Assembly: GCF_003252755.1 (NCBI RefSeq)
Contig: NZ_QEPT01000006.1
Coordinates: 1 to 64,000, forward strand
Length of the DNA: 64,000 nt
From: Haemophilus parainfluenzae
GTDB lineage: Bacteria > Pseudomonadota > Gammaproteobacteria > Enterobacterales > Pasteurellaceae
Direction: 5' to 3'
Shown: one piece after another, positions 10,074-18,846 of the stretch
Layout of the letters: every line of letters begins with the position of its first letter
Numbering within the stretch: the stretch's first letter is position 1
Translations under genes and position numbers: made by a program
Notes under the pieces: model-generated
The model's database searches: none
What the model was told of the DNA's origin: nothing
Seen by the model: only the letters and a program-made list of their open reading frames with translations

Positions 10074-10087
10074 TTGATCTCCATCAC
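10074..10087 (+). promoter_or_regulatory. FNR-like (or CRP-like) site before the iron cluster
   Basis: TTGATCTCCATCAC matches the FNR consensus TTGAT-N4-ATCAA at 9 of 10 positions. The overlapping TTTGA-N6-TCACA also matches CRP at 9 of 10. It is centred about 100 nt before the fetM start. A weak Fur-like match (12 of 19) lies at 10129-10147. Binding is inferred. Confidence 0.5.
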
Positions 10088-10180
10088 AAAAATTAAAATT
10101 ATTTATTGTCATTTCACTGATATCAAAAGATAATTATAAATAGGAATTAATTTCATTTTAGGTAATGAGGTAAATAGACG

Positions 10181-12085
10181 ATGCTACTCCGTTCTATTCG
10201 ATTTTTCTTTTTAATTTTTTCACTCGCCTTCTCTTCTTCACTCTTTGCGCAAGACAACTACCAACAGTGGGTTAATGATATTACGTCCCGCTTAGACAAA
10301 ACGGCTCAACTTGTCCAGCAAGGTAATACCGATGATGCGCGTACTGAAGTGCAAATGGCTTATTTTGAAGTGTTTGAAAATCTAGAAGGTCCAATTCGTA
10401 TCAATTTTTCGGCACAAAAAAGTTACCAAATGGAAGCGACTTTTGGCGAGATCCGTAAAATGATCGGTGAAGGCAGTTCACAAAAAGAGATTCAAGCTAA
10501 AATCGATCAGCTCAAAAAAGAATTACAAGAAGTGTTGCCATCATTGATTGAAGGTCATCAGCTCAATGCCGATGGTCAACATGGTGTTTATGATAATCAA
10601 GAGATCGCCCCTTATTGGCAACAAAGTTTTAAAACCATTGATGACTTAATCGCTCAAGGGATCGATGCTTATCAAAATGGTGATCTTGCTAATGCCAAAA
10701 AATTGTTCCAACAAGCACAATATGATGGCTATAAAAACTCAGAAATGGAAATGTCCATTCGCCAAAATCGCTCTGCAGAAATCTCAGCCGCAATTAACCA
10801 ACAGTTTTACAACATCATTCGTTTAAGTGAACAAGCCGATCAAATTACGGAGCTTGGCTACCAAAGCACGCAATTATTACAAGATATTGAAGAAAACTTG
10901 CCTAACCTGCCAACGACACGTGAAGAACAAAATGTTCAATCTAATGCAGCACAGCAAGCAACAGATAATCAACAAGAACAAGATTGGAATAAGATTAAAC
11001 AAGAGATCAACCAACGTATTCAACAGGCTATTGCGCTCTATCAACAAGGTGAAAGCAAAAAAGCGATTCTTTCCGTACAAGACACCTATTTCGACGTGTT
11101 TGAAAGTACAGGAATGGAAAACAAAGTGGGTTCCCGTGATAGTAACTTTAAAGCAGAACTTGAAGGCTACTTTACTCGTCTAGTCAGTTTAATGAAAGCT
11201 GGACAAGGTGATAAGTTACAAGCTCAAGCTGATGGTTTAAACCAGAATTTAACTAAAGCGGTTGAAATGTTACAGGGCGAAGAGCAAAGTGATTGGTCGA
11301 TGTTCTTATATAGCCTTTTAATCATTCTTCGTGAAGGTTTAGAAGCGTTATTGATTGTTGCAGCTATCGTGACTTACTTAATTAAAAATAACCACCAAGA
11401 TAAATTGCCGGTTATTCGTCAGTCTGTTTATGTGGCGTTAATTGCCAGTGTGGTTACCGCATTTATTTTCCAACTTATCTTTGAAAATTCAGGTCAAAAC
11501 CGTGAATTGCTCGAAGGCTTTACGATGATTTTTGCCGTCGTCATGCTATTTATGATGAGTTACTGGTTATTATCCAAAGTCGAAGCACAAAACTGGAAAC
11601 GTTATTTAGAAGGTAAACTCTCAACTGCCCTCACCACAGGATCGCTTATTGGCTTATGGCTTACCAGCTTCTTAGCCGTATATCGTGAAGGGGCGGAAAC
11701 GGTATTGTTCTATTATGCCCTTGTAGGTGATGCGAAAAGCGCGGTCAGTTTCATCTACCTTTTCGCAGGTATCATTGTCGGCGCAATTATTCTCACCATT
11801 TGCTACTTCGTGATGCGTTATACCGTGGTGAAATTACCGCTTAAACCATTCTTTATGTTTACAGGCTCATTTATGTACTTAATGGCCTTTGTATTCGCCG
11901 GTAAATCTGTTTTAGAACTCATTGAAGGCAAACTTTTCGAGCCTACGCTGATTAGCGGTGTGCCTGAAATTTCGTGGTTAGGTATTTATCCTTATATGGA
12001 AACCTTAATTCCACAAGCAATCTTACTCGTCGCAGCCGTATTTGCTCTGTTTATTATGAAATATCAAAGCAAAAAAGCCGCGTAA
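10181..12085 (+). CDS. fetM: FTR1-family ferrous iron permease with extended periplasmic domain
   Basis: Inner-membrane iron permease of the FTR1/EfeU superfamily, in the long form paired with P19-type proteins (FetM, FtrC, Campylobacter Cj1658). Of 634 aa, residues 1-23 form a signal peptide (cut near LFA-QD). About 340 hydrophilic residues follow, holding two related copies (near 30-125 and 270-365; compare VQMAYFEVFE with VQDTYFDVFE). Then come about seven membrane segments. The two REGxE iron motifs are REGLE at 384-388 and REGAE at 502-506. First gene of an eight-gene unit; fetP follows after 28 nt. Confidence 0.9.
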   Translation: MLLRSIRFFFLIFSLAFSSSLFAQDNYQQWVNDITSRLDKTAQLVQQGNTDDARTEVQMAYFEVFENLEGPIRINFSAQKSYQMEATFGEIRKMIGEGSSQKEIQAKIDQLKKELQEVLPSLIEGHQLNADGQHGVYDNQEIAPYWQQSFKTIDDLIAQGIDAYQNGDLANAKKLFQQAQYDGYKNSEMEMSIRQNRSAEISAAINQQFYNIIRLSEQADQITELGYQSTQLLQDIEENLPNLPTTREEQNVQSNAAQQATDNQQEQDWNKIKQEINQRIQQAIALYQQGESKKAILSVQDTYFDVFESTGMENKVGSRDSNFKAELEGYFTRLVSLMKAGQGDKLQAQADGLNQNLTKAVEMLQGEEQSDWSMFLYSLLIILREGLEALLIVAAIVTYLIKNNHQDKLPVIRQSVYVALIASVVTAFIFQLIFENSGQNRELLEGFTMIFAVVMLFMMSYWLLSKVEAQNWKRYLEGKLSTALTTGSLIGLWLTSFLAVYREGAETVLFYYALVGDAKSAVSFIYLFAGIIVGAIILTICYFVMRYTVVKLPLKPFFMFTGSFMYLMAFVFAGKSVLELIEGKLFEPTLISGVPEISWLGIYPYMETLIPQAILLVAAVFALFIMKYQSKKAA

Positions 12086-12113
12086 TACCCAACAATCCTT
12101 TAGGAGAAAAACA

Positions 12114-12635
12114 ATGAAAAAAGCACTTTTAGCAACAGCATTATTTGCGGGTATTTTCACCGCGTCTACTGCAAACGCATTCCAAGAGTACCCAATCGGT
12201 GAAGCGGTAACCATGAATGAAATGGAAATTGCAGCGGTTTATCTCAAACCAATCGATATGGAACCACGTGGCATGGGTTTACCTGCTGCGAAATCAGATA
12301 TCCACTTAGAAGCGGATATCCACGCAGTAAAAGGTAACAAAAATGGCTTTGGTGATGGTGAATGGATGCCTTACTTAACCATCAACTACACTTTAGTGAA
12401 TACCGATACCGGTGAAAAACAAGAAGGTACGTTCATGCCAATGGTGGCAGGTGATGGTCCTCACTACGGCGCTAACGTGAAAATGATGGGTGTGGGTAAC
12501 TATAAATTAACTTACCACATCGACCCACCATCAAAAGCGGGTATGCACCGTCATACCGACTCTGAAACGGGTGTAGGTCGTTGGTGGAAACCATTTGATG
12601 TTAGCTATGAATTCAAATTCACTGGCATCAAATAA
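12114..12635 (+). CDS. fetP: P19-type periplasmic iron/copper-binding protein
   Basis: Homologue of P19 (Campylobacter jejuni), FetP and FtrA, dimeric periplasmic proteins that bind copper and ferrous-iron analogues and feed the FTR1 permease. The 173-aa protein starts with a signal peptide cut after ANA. Likely metal residues are E and M in the MEPRGMG segment and the His cluster in GMHRHTD. A good AGGAG ribosome site precedes it. It is followed by a 10-bp stem-loop that may partly separate it from the ABC/redox genes. Confidence 0.92.
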   Translation: MKKALLATALFAGIFTASTANAFQEYPIGEAVTMNEMEIAAVYLKPIDMEPRGMGLPAAKSDIHLEADIHAVKGNKNGFGDGEWMPYLTINYTLVNTDTGEKQEGTFMPMVAGDGPHYGANVKMMGVGNYKLTYHIDPPSKAGMHRHTDSETGVGRWWKPFDVSYEFKFTGIK

Positions 12636-12662
12636 TCTCAGGTAAACATCGATTTTACCGAC

Positions 12663-12693
12663 TTGCCTTCCCTTGTATTTCAGGGGAAGGCAA
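12663..12693 (+). terminator. Stem-loop between fetP and the downstream iron genes
   Basis: Ten-pair stem TTGCCTTCCC/GGGAAGGCAA with an 11-nt loop. No T run follows, so it is more likely an attenuator or mRNA-stabilising structure than a full terminator. Confidence 0.5.
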
Positions 12694-12750
12694 TAGCATT
12701 TAATTTAACCTTAAAATATCGTCTGTTTTATTCCATAAAATGATCAAACT

Positions 12751-14145
12751 ATGAATTATTTTTTTACTTTTTTCCTTCAAGCACTTTTACCCTTTTCATT
12801 ATTGCTCGGTGTTTATCACAGCAAACAATCCACTGTGAGTGCAAAAAAAATAATTTGGCTTAGCTTATTTGGCTTTATTGCAGGTATCGTACTGCGCCTT
12901 AGTTTACCTACGGGACAAATAACCAATTTAATCGTCAATACAGTGATATTGGCGCTATTGATTATCTTTGCCTTATGTTTAATTTTCGGCAACGGTCGCT
13001 TACCTGCCTTTTGGCAAACGGTATTAATGCTCATCGCGGGAAGCTTCTGGGCAAAAGATCCTAACATTACCGCACTTGTCTCCACTGATGTCATCAACAC
13101 AGACTCTATCCTGCACATAAGTGCGGTCATTTTTGCCTTTATTTTTTGTTTATGCTTACAAGGTTGGATTGATTTACTTTTAAAACAAGCGGAAAAAACA
13201 CAACAAAAATCGACCGCACTTTTAAAAGGTGTGATGAGCCTTCTCTTAGTTTGCTTGCTTGTGCCACTTATCGGTGAACTCTTATTAATTTTAATGAAGC
13301 TTCAAGTGCTTGAACTCACCAAACTACGTTTAAGCTTCGTTGCGAAATCGGGCGAAATCACTCGCTGGTTAAATTATATTTGTGCAGCTTTACTCTTTGT
13401 TGTACTTGCCATCTTCTACGGCAAAATTCATTTATCACGCAAGCAACAAGTTAATGTGACACAAGAACCCATTGAAAAACGCCAAAAATTGGCCGCATTG
13501 CGTACTTCCTCTCGCTTACTTGGGTGGGGATATTTGGCCGTAGCAATTATTTTTGCCACGCAGCTTTATTGGGAGCAGATTGCTTCTCGTCCACCACAAC
13601 TTTCAGAAGCTATTCCTCTGACCTTAGATGAAAAGCAACAAGTCCATATTCCAATTGAACAAGTAAAAGACGGTAAATTACACCGTTTTGTCTGGATCGC
13701 TGATGACGGTAAAGCCGTACGTTTCTTTGTCATTAATCGTCAACCAGATAAATTAAGTCTAGCCGCGGTATTTGATGCCTGCTTGCTTTGTGGTGACCAA
13801 GGTTATGTGATGGAAGGTAACCAAGTCGTTTGTGTAGGCTGCGGTGTACATATGTTTATTCCATCTATTGGTAAACCGGGTGGCTGTAATCCTGTACCAA
13901 TTGAAGATTGGCAACAAACTGAGACTGAAATTCTCATTAATCGAACCAGCTTAGAAGAAGGGTTAAATTTATTTAGCACGATTGTTGAAATCGATGTAAA
14001 AGATCCGATTAGTGGCGCCCAAATGAAAAACACTAAAACGGAGCACAAATATAATTACGAAGGTAAAACTTACTTCTTTGAAAGTGAGAAAAATCTTGAT
14101 TTATTCCGTGATAACCCTGAAAAGTATTTAGGTAAGGGGGAATAA
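12751..14145 (+). CDS. DUF2318-domain membrane protein with cysteine pairs (FetA/Cj1660-like)
   Basis: Member of the Fe-S-containing membrane protein family that accompanies FetMP/P19 systems. The N-terminal 270 of 464 residues contain about eight hydrophobic segments. The C-terminal DUF2318 domain carries the pair motif CLLCGDQGYV, then CVGCGVHMF, near residues 345-370, likely a metal or cluster site facing the periplasm. The role in iron import is presumed to be redox. The ribosome site is weak. The stop overlaps the next start (TAATG), indicating translational coupling. Four uptake sequences or near matches lie in it. Confidence 0.8.
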   Translation: MNYFFTFFLQALLPFSLLLGVYHSKQSTVSAKKIIWLSLFGFIAGIVLRLSLPTGQITNLIVNTVILALLIIFALCLIFGNGRLPAFWQTVLMLIAGSFWAKDPNITALVSTDVINTDSILHISAVIFAFIFCLCLQGWIDLLLKQAEKTQQKSTALLKGVMSLLLVCLLVPLIGELLLILMKLQVLELTKLRLSFVAKSGEITRWLNYICAALLFVVLAIFYGKIHLSRKQQVNVTQEPIEKRQKLAALRTSSRLLGWGYLAVAIIFATQLYWEQIASRPPQLSEAIPLTLDEKQQVHIPIEQVKDGKLHRFVWIADDGKAVRFFVINRQPDKLSLAAVFDACLLCGDQGYVMEGNQVVCVGCGVHMFIPSIGKPGGCNPVPIEDWQQTETEILINRTSLEEGLNLFSTIVEIDVKDPISGAQMKNTKTEHKYNYEGKTYFFESEKNLDLFRDNPEKYLGKGE

Positions 14146-15485
14146 TGCTAGCAAGAATGTTATTTCAATCTTGGCGTTTTAGCATTAAACGTAAACTGTT
14201 GGCCGTTATTACTATTTTCTTAGCGGCGGGCTTAGTCTCTGCACTCTTGGCTGTATCCATTGATATTGGCGATAAAATGGCAAAAGAGCTCAAATCTTAC
14301 GGAGCCAATATTTTAGTTGAGCCTGCAAGTAATGCCGCCCTGCCTGATGAACTTAGTCATAACGCAGATTTGAGTAGTCAAGATTTTCTTGATGAAAAAG
14401 AACTGCCGAATATTAAAGATATTTTCTGGCGAAATAATATCGTGGGTTTTGCACCGTTATTAAGTGCAGATGTAAAAGCGGAAACGCTTTCCGCAAATAC
14501 TCATGAAAAATTAACCGCACTTGGACAAATTAATGTGCTGGGTACGTTTTTTGATCATAACATCCCTGTACCGGATGAAGATGATTACCATACAGGACAA
14601 AAAATTATTAGTCCGTATTGGCATGTGCAAGGTGAATGGGTCAACGACCTTGAAACATCTGAGGGAGAATTTACCCCTGCATTGATTGGTGAGCAATTGG
14701 CTCAACGAACTGGCTTAAAACAAGGTGATAAAATCCAGCTTCGCTATCAAAATAATGAGCTAGATAATCAAAGTGCGGTCGAAATTACCGGTATTTTATC
14801 CACGGGTGGTGCTGAAGATAATCAATTAGTCATGCCACTCAATGCTGTACAAAAATTACTGGGTTTAGAAGGGAAAATTCAATCAGTTAAAGTCTCTGCG
14901 CTTACCGTGCCAGAAAATGATCTTTCTCGTAAAGCCCGTGCCAATACCGATGCATTGGATGCTGAAGAATACGATCGTTGGTATTGTACGGCTTATGTCT
15001 CGTCTATTTCACACCAATTAGAAGAAGCCATTTCTGGTGCTATTGTTCGCCCAATTTGGCAGGTTGCAGCGTCAGAAGGGGTCGTCATTGGTAAAATCCA
15101 GTTATTGCTTGCTGTCGTTACTCTCGCTGCTTTAATCGCGGCAGCCATGGGGATTGCCTCATTAATGAGTACAGGGATCATTGAGCGTTCAAAAGAAATT
15201 GGTTTAATGAAAGCGTTAGGTGCCTATCAATGGCAAATCGCCTTATTATTTTATTGTGAAGCCATTATCAGTGCCTTAATTGGTGGCACTCTTGGTTGTA
15301 TTGCAGGATGGGGCTTAGCAAGATTTATTGGTTCAGCGCTATTTGGCGTACCACTGAGTTTCGCTTGGATTGTAATCCCTTGCGTATTGATGCTGTCTAT
15401 TTTAATTGCTGTGGTGGGCACTTGGTTCCCAGCCCATCGTATTGCCAAACTTTACCCTGTGGAGGTGCTGTATGGCCGCCAATAA
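14145..15485 (+). CDS. FtsX/MacB-type ABC transporter permease, first of a pair
   Basis: Protein of 446 aa with the MacB/FtsX layout: one N-terminal membrane helix (about 18-38), a large periplasmic domain, then three C-terminal helices (about 325-440) with the family segment RSKEIGLMKALGAYQWQI. It corresponds to the permeases FetB/FetC of E. coli and Cj1661/Cj1662 of Campylobacter. The substrate is unknown; relatives of this fold are mechanotransducers rather than channels. It overlaps the next permease by 14 nt. Confidence 0.82.
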   Translation: MLARMLFQSWRFSIKRKLLAVITIFLAAGLVSALLAVSIDIGDKMAKELKSYGANILVEPASNAALPDELSHNADLSSQDFLDEKELPNIKDIFWRNNIVGFAPLLSADVKAETLSANTHEKLTALGQINVLGTFFDHNIPVPDEDDYHTGQKIISPYWHVQGEWVNDLETSEGEFTPALIGEQLAQRTGLKQGDKIQLRYQNNELDNQSAVEITGILSTGGAEDNQLVMPLNAVQKLLGLEGKIQSVKVSALTVPENDLSRKARANTDALDAEEYDRWYCTAYVSSISHQLEEAISGAIVRPIWQVAASEGVVIGKIQLLLAVVTLAALIAAAMGIASLMSTGIIERSKEIGLMKALGAYQWQIALLFYCEAIISALIGGTLGCIAGWGLARFIGSALFGVPLSFAWIVIPCVLMLSILIAVVGTWFPAHRIAKLYPVEVLYGRQ

Positions 15486-16605
15486 AAGTATGTTTTGGCG
15501 TTTAATCTTCCAAGCATTACGCCTACGTTTACAACGGGTATTTATTATCTTCTCTGCGTTGACTGTCGGTGCGTCTATTGTGACCGCAATGGCAGCAGTA
15601 TATTTTGATATTAATACCAAAATGAGCCAAGAGCTCCGTACTTTTGGGGCAAACTTTTACATTGGTGCGGCCAATGGTGGTTTGATGAAAGAGCGCCAAT
15701 TAAAGCAAATTCTTCATCATGCACCGGATAATTTCATCACAGCAGCCAGCCCTTATTTATATGGCGTAGCGCGAAGTGATTTAGAAAAAATCGTTATTAT
15801 GGGCGTGTGGTTTGAAGATATGCATGTTCTCGCGCCTTATTGGCAAATTACCGGGTCAGCTATTAATGTCAATTTTGACGATCGTAATGCCATGATTGGC
15901 AAAACTTTAGCTGAACGCCTTAATTTAGGCGTTGGAAGTAAATTAAAGCTTTCTAAAAATTCTGTTGAAAAACATGAATTCACAATTAAAGCGATAGTTG
16001 AGGCAGGCGATGCCACAGACAATATGTTAATCGTTAGCTTAGAATTTGCACAAAGTTGGTTAGATAAAGAAGGATTGGCAAACAATGCCTTGCTCAATGT
16101 GAAAAATGAACAAGGTAACGTCGCACAATTTGCGCAGGATATTATGCAACGCCAACCCGATCTAACCGCCCGCCCAATTCGAAAAGTCTCAGCGTCTGAA
16201 GGGCAAATTTTAGATAAAATTAAAGGATTGATGGGCTTAATCTCATTGGTCATTTTGATTCTCGCCACCCTTTGTGTGAATACCACGTTGATAGCGATTG
16301 TTGGTGAGCGAGCAAAAGAATTTGCGCTGCAAAAAGCCTTGGGGGCGAAACAGAGTGACATCATTAAGCAAATTAGTACCGAGATTCTGATCATTGCGCT
16401 TTGTGCAATTGTAGCAGGGCTGATTCTCGGCTACATTTTGGCACAATTACTTGGATTAACCGTATTCAAATCTTATATTGATATGCGTCTACCGGTTATT
16501 CCAATTACTATCGTCTTATCGTTATTGGTTGCCTTTATTGCGGTGATTGTACCAACCAAACGCGCTTTAAATATTCAAACCGCAAATGTGTTAAAAGGGG
16601 AATAA
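15472..16605 (+). CDS. FtsX/MacB-type ABC transporter permease, second of a pair
   Basis: Protein of 377 aa, paralogous to the preceding permease: N-terminal helix near 20-40, periplasmic domain, three C-terminal helices, and GERAKEFALQKALGAKQSDI. The start at 15472 has GGAGG just upstream and lies inside the end of the previous gene, so the two are translationally coupled. A longer frame from 15406 lacks support. The ATPase gene begins one base after its stop. Confidence 0.82.
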   Translation: MAANKSMFWRLIFQALRLRLQRVFIIFSALTVGASIVTAMAAVYFDINTKMSQELRTFGANFYIGAANGGLMKERQLKQILHHAPDNFITAASPYLYGVARSDLEKIVIMGVWFEDMHVLAPYWQITGSAINVNFDDRNAMIGKTLAERLNLGVGSKLKLSKNSVEKHEFTIKAIVEAGDATDNMLIVSLEFAQSWLDKEGLANNALLNVKNEQGNVAQFAQDIMQRQPDLTARPIRKVSASEGQILDKIKGLMGLISLVILILATLCVNTTLIAIVGERAKEFALQKALGAKQSDIIKQISTEILIIALCAIVAGLILGYILAQLLGLTVFKSYIDMRLPVIPITIVLSLLVAFIAVIVPTKRALNIQTANVLKGE

Positions 16606-16606
16606 A

Positions 16607-17278
16607 ATGAGTGAATTTGTAATTGAAACGCAACATTTATATAAACGATTCGGGCAAGTCACCGCTTTAGAAGATATTAATATTAAAATTCGCCAAGGTG
16701 AATTTATTGCGATAATGGGTGCATCAGGTTCCGGTAAAACCACGCTGATGAATATTCTGACCGGCTTAGATACGGCTAGTGAAGGTAAAGTCATTCTAGA
16801 TGGTGTCGATGCGGCACAATTGGATGAAATCGGTCGTCAGCGTTTTCGTGCAGAAAAAATTGGTTTAGTCTTCCAACAATTCCATTTGATCCCTTATTTG
16901 ACCGCACTTGAAAATGTGATGCTCGCACAGCACTATCACAGTGTGATTGATGAAGCAGCGGCTAAAGCAGTACTCGAACAAGTAGGATTGGGTCATCGTA
17001 TAGATCACCGTCCAAGCCAACTTTCTGGGGGGGAACAACAACGGGTATGTATTGCTCGCGCGTTGGTGAACCAACCACCAGTCATTTTTGCCGATGAACC
17101 TACGGGTAATCTCGACGAAAAAAATGAAGCGCTTGTACTGGATTTACTACAAGAATTAAATCGCCAAGGGAGAACCATTGTGATGGTGACACACAATCCA
17201 GAATTGGGCGAATTAACCGATCGTGTTATTTATCTCCATCACGGAAAATTTGTAAAAGAGGAAATTCATGAAAAATAA
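16607..17278 (+). CDS. MacB/LolD-type ABC transporter ATP-binding protein of the iron cluster
   Basis: Protein of 223 aa, a complete ABC ATPase: Walker A GASGSGKTT (near 38), Q-loop VFQQFH, signature LSGGEQQRV (near 138), Walker B VIFADEPTG, and the switch His in MVTHNPE. The type matches the MacB/LolD subfamily, consistent with the two FtsX-like permeases before it. It equals FetD (E. coli) or Cj1663. The next gene begins 11 nt before its stop. Confidence 0.88.
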   Translation: MSEFVIETQHLYKRFGQVTALEDINIKIRQGEFIAIMGASGSGKTTLMNILTGLDTASEGKVILDGVDAAQLDEIGRQRFRAEKIGLVFQQFHLIPYLTALENVMLAQHYHSVIDEAAAKAVLEQVGLGHRIDHRPSQLSGGEQQRVCIARALVNQPPVIFADEPTGNLDEKNEALVLDLLQELNRQGRTIVMVTHNPELGELTDRVIYLHHGKFVKEEIHEK

Positions 17279-17747
17279 ATTCGTCAAACTACTTGCCATA
17301 AGTGCGGTCATTTTTGGCAGCGTTTCTTGTAAAGATGAAGTCGCTGCAATTGGTCAAAAAGCACCAGACATCGCTGCCTATGATTTACAAGGTAAAGAAG
17401 TGAAACTTGATGATTGGAAAGGCACTCGCTTACTGACATTCTGGTCTGAAACCTGTGGACGATGTGTCGCAGAATTAAAAGAATTCGAAAAGTTGGCTGA
17501 AGCTAATCCAAATAAGGTTCAACTTATCGCTATTAATGTGGATGGGGATAAAATGGATACCAAAGCGGTGGTCACCAAACGTCAGCTTACGTTGCCGGTT
17601 ATCAAAGACCAATTAAAAATTACAGCGGAACGCTATCAGCTTATCGGCACGCCAACAAGCTTTGTGATCTCACCTGAAGGCAATATTCAGGCTAAATATG
17701 AAGGGGCAATTCCTGCTACAGATTTAGATAAATTATTTAAAGGCTAG
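17268..17747 (+). CDS. TlpA-like periplasmic thioredoxin of the iron cluster
   Basis: Protein of 159 aa with a signal sequence and a Cys at residue 22 in a poor lipobox (GSVSC), so either secreted or lipid-anchored. The thioredoxin fold has an active-site CGRC near 64 and the cis-Pro in GTPTSFV. Relatives in FetMP/P19 clusters (FetE/FetF, Cj1664/Cj1665) are thought to give or take electrons. An uptake sequence (17300-17308) forms part of the signal peptide codons (SAVIF). A c-type cytochrome follows after 5 nt. Confidence 0.82.
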   Translation: MKNKFVKLLAISAVIFGSVSCKDEVAAIGQKAPDIAAYDLQGKEVKLDDWKGTRLLTFWSETCGRCVAELKEFEKLAEANPNKVQLIAINVDGDKMDTKAVVTKRQLTLPVIKDQLKITAERYQLIGTPTSFVISPEGNIQAKYEGAIPATDLDKLFKG

Positions 17748-17752
17748 CCAAA

Positions 17753-18076
17753 ATGCAAAAACGAATTTACTTACTCTCTACACTTTTACCCGTTTTAGGC
17801 TTTTTATTTGCAACACCTGCGCTTTCTGCCGAAGCTGATTTAGTTAAAGCAGAAAAGATATATAAGCGCTCTTGTGCAACTTGTCATGGGAAACAAGGCG
17901 AAAAACCAGCAATGGGTGAGTCAAAAATTATTAATCAGCTCACACCAGAAGAAATATCAACCGCACTTTCAGAACGAAAAGCAGGAAAGATTATCGGTGC
18001 AGGAAGTCCCGCAAAACAACGTTTAAGTGAACAAGAGATACATAATTTAAGTGAATATATTCAAACACTAAAATAG
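17753..18076 (+). CDS. Small periplasmic c-type cytochrome at the end of the iron cluster
   Basis: Protein of 107 aa: signal peptide cut near LSA-EAD, one haem attachment motif CATCH near residue 43, and a class I cytochrome c layout with a possible axial Met in AMGES or later. Its place as last gene of the iron unit suggests electron exchange with the thioredoxin or DUF2318 protein, for example iron reduction before import; this is inference. A terminator follows. Confidence 0.82.
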   Translation: MQKRIYLLSTLLPVLGFLFATPALSAEADLVKAEKIYKRSCATCHGKQGEKPAMGESKIINQLTPEEISTALSERKAGKIIGAGSPAKQRLSEQEIHNLSEYIQTLK

Positions 18077-18125
18077 TTTTGAAATTTTTTTAAACTAATT
18101 TTAAAATACAAGGTCTTAAAAAGGG

Positions 18126-18154
18126 CTTAGTTTTTACAAACTAAGATATTTTTA
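18126..18154 (+). terminator. Rho-independent terminator of the iron cluster
   Basis: Stem CTTAGTTT/AAACTAAG with a 4-nt loop and ATATTTTTATT, 50 nt after the cytochrome stop. Confidence 0.8.
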
Positions 18155-18176
18155 TTATATCAATAAAGGATTTTTT

Positions 18177-18791
18177 ATGAACAAATTCACTAAAATTAGC
18201 GCTACGGCATTATTTGCATTATTCTTAACTGCTTGTGATAAACCAGCAGATAAACCGGCTCCAGCAAAACCTGAAACCACTCAGCCTGCACCGGAAGCTA
18301 AACAAGAAGCTGCTGAAGCTGCAAAACCAGCTGAAGCTACACCAGCGCAAGAACAAGCTGACTACAACAAATTACTTGAATGGAACGCAAGCCAAGCGCA
18401 AGCTCAAATGGCTGCTCAACAAAAACTTCAATCTGATTTAACTGCTGCTGTTCAAGCAAAAGATGATAAAAAAATTGAAGAAGCAATCAAAACCTTCAAC
18501 AAAACTGTTGAAGATACAATTGCAAGCTTAGATAAATTAGATATTACAGCACCTTCAGTGAAAAGCATTAAAGATCAAAATAAAGAAGTGCTTTCATTAT
18601 CAAGCGAATTATTAGTTGATCAATTAAACTTAGCAACTAAAGCGCCAACTGAAGAACAAACTAAAGCTTACCAAGCTAAAGTTGAAAAACTACAAGCTGC
18701 AGTAGCTAAATTACAAAAAGACGGTGCTGATTTAGCACAAAAATTTGCACCTGCAGCACCAGCTGCTCCAGCCGCTCCAGCTGCAAAATAA
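18177..18791 (+). CDS. Predicted lipoprotein, Ala/Pro/Lys-rich with coiled-coil core
   Basis: Protein of 204 aa with a clear lipobox LTAC (Cys20). A flexible Ala-Pro-Glu-Lys stretch (about 21-60) follows, then a helical, heptad-like region (about 65-190) rich in Ala, Gln and Lys, and a C-terminal APAAPAAPA repeat. No enzyme motif is seen. Probably an outer-membrane or periplasmic spacer lipoprotein; function unknown. AAAGGA lies before the start and a terminator follows. Codon use resembles a well-expressed gene (mostly A/T third positions, GCT/GCA Ala). Confidence 0.8.
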   Translation: MNKFTKISATALFALFLTACDKPADKPAPAKPETTQPAPEAKQEAAEAAKPAEATPAQEQADYNKLLEWNASQAQAQMAAQQKLQSDLTAAVQAKDDKKIEEAIKTFNKTVEDTIASLDKLDITAPSVKSIKDQNKEVLSLSSELLVDQLNLATKAPTEEQTKAYQAKVEKLQAAVAKLQKDGADLAQKFAPAAPAAPAAPAAK

Positions 18792-18806
18792 TTAATCGTT
18801 AAGATG

Positions 18807-18840
18807 AAAAAAACCTTACTGTAAAAAGTAAGGTTTTTTT
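18807..18840 (+). terminator. Rho-independent terminator of the lipoprotein gene
   Basis: Stem AAAAACCTTACT/AGTAAGGTTTTT with a short A/T loop and a seven-T run, 16 nt after the stop. Confidence 0.88.
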
Positions 18841-18846
18841 ATGCGC

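Noticed and set aside
10877-11183. Reading frames opposite or out of frame with fetM
   Set aside because: Low-complexity shadow frames of the Gln/Asn-rich permease domain, without ribosome sites or family resemblance. The same holds for many other overlapping frames in the window.
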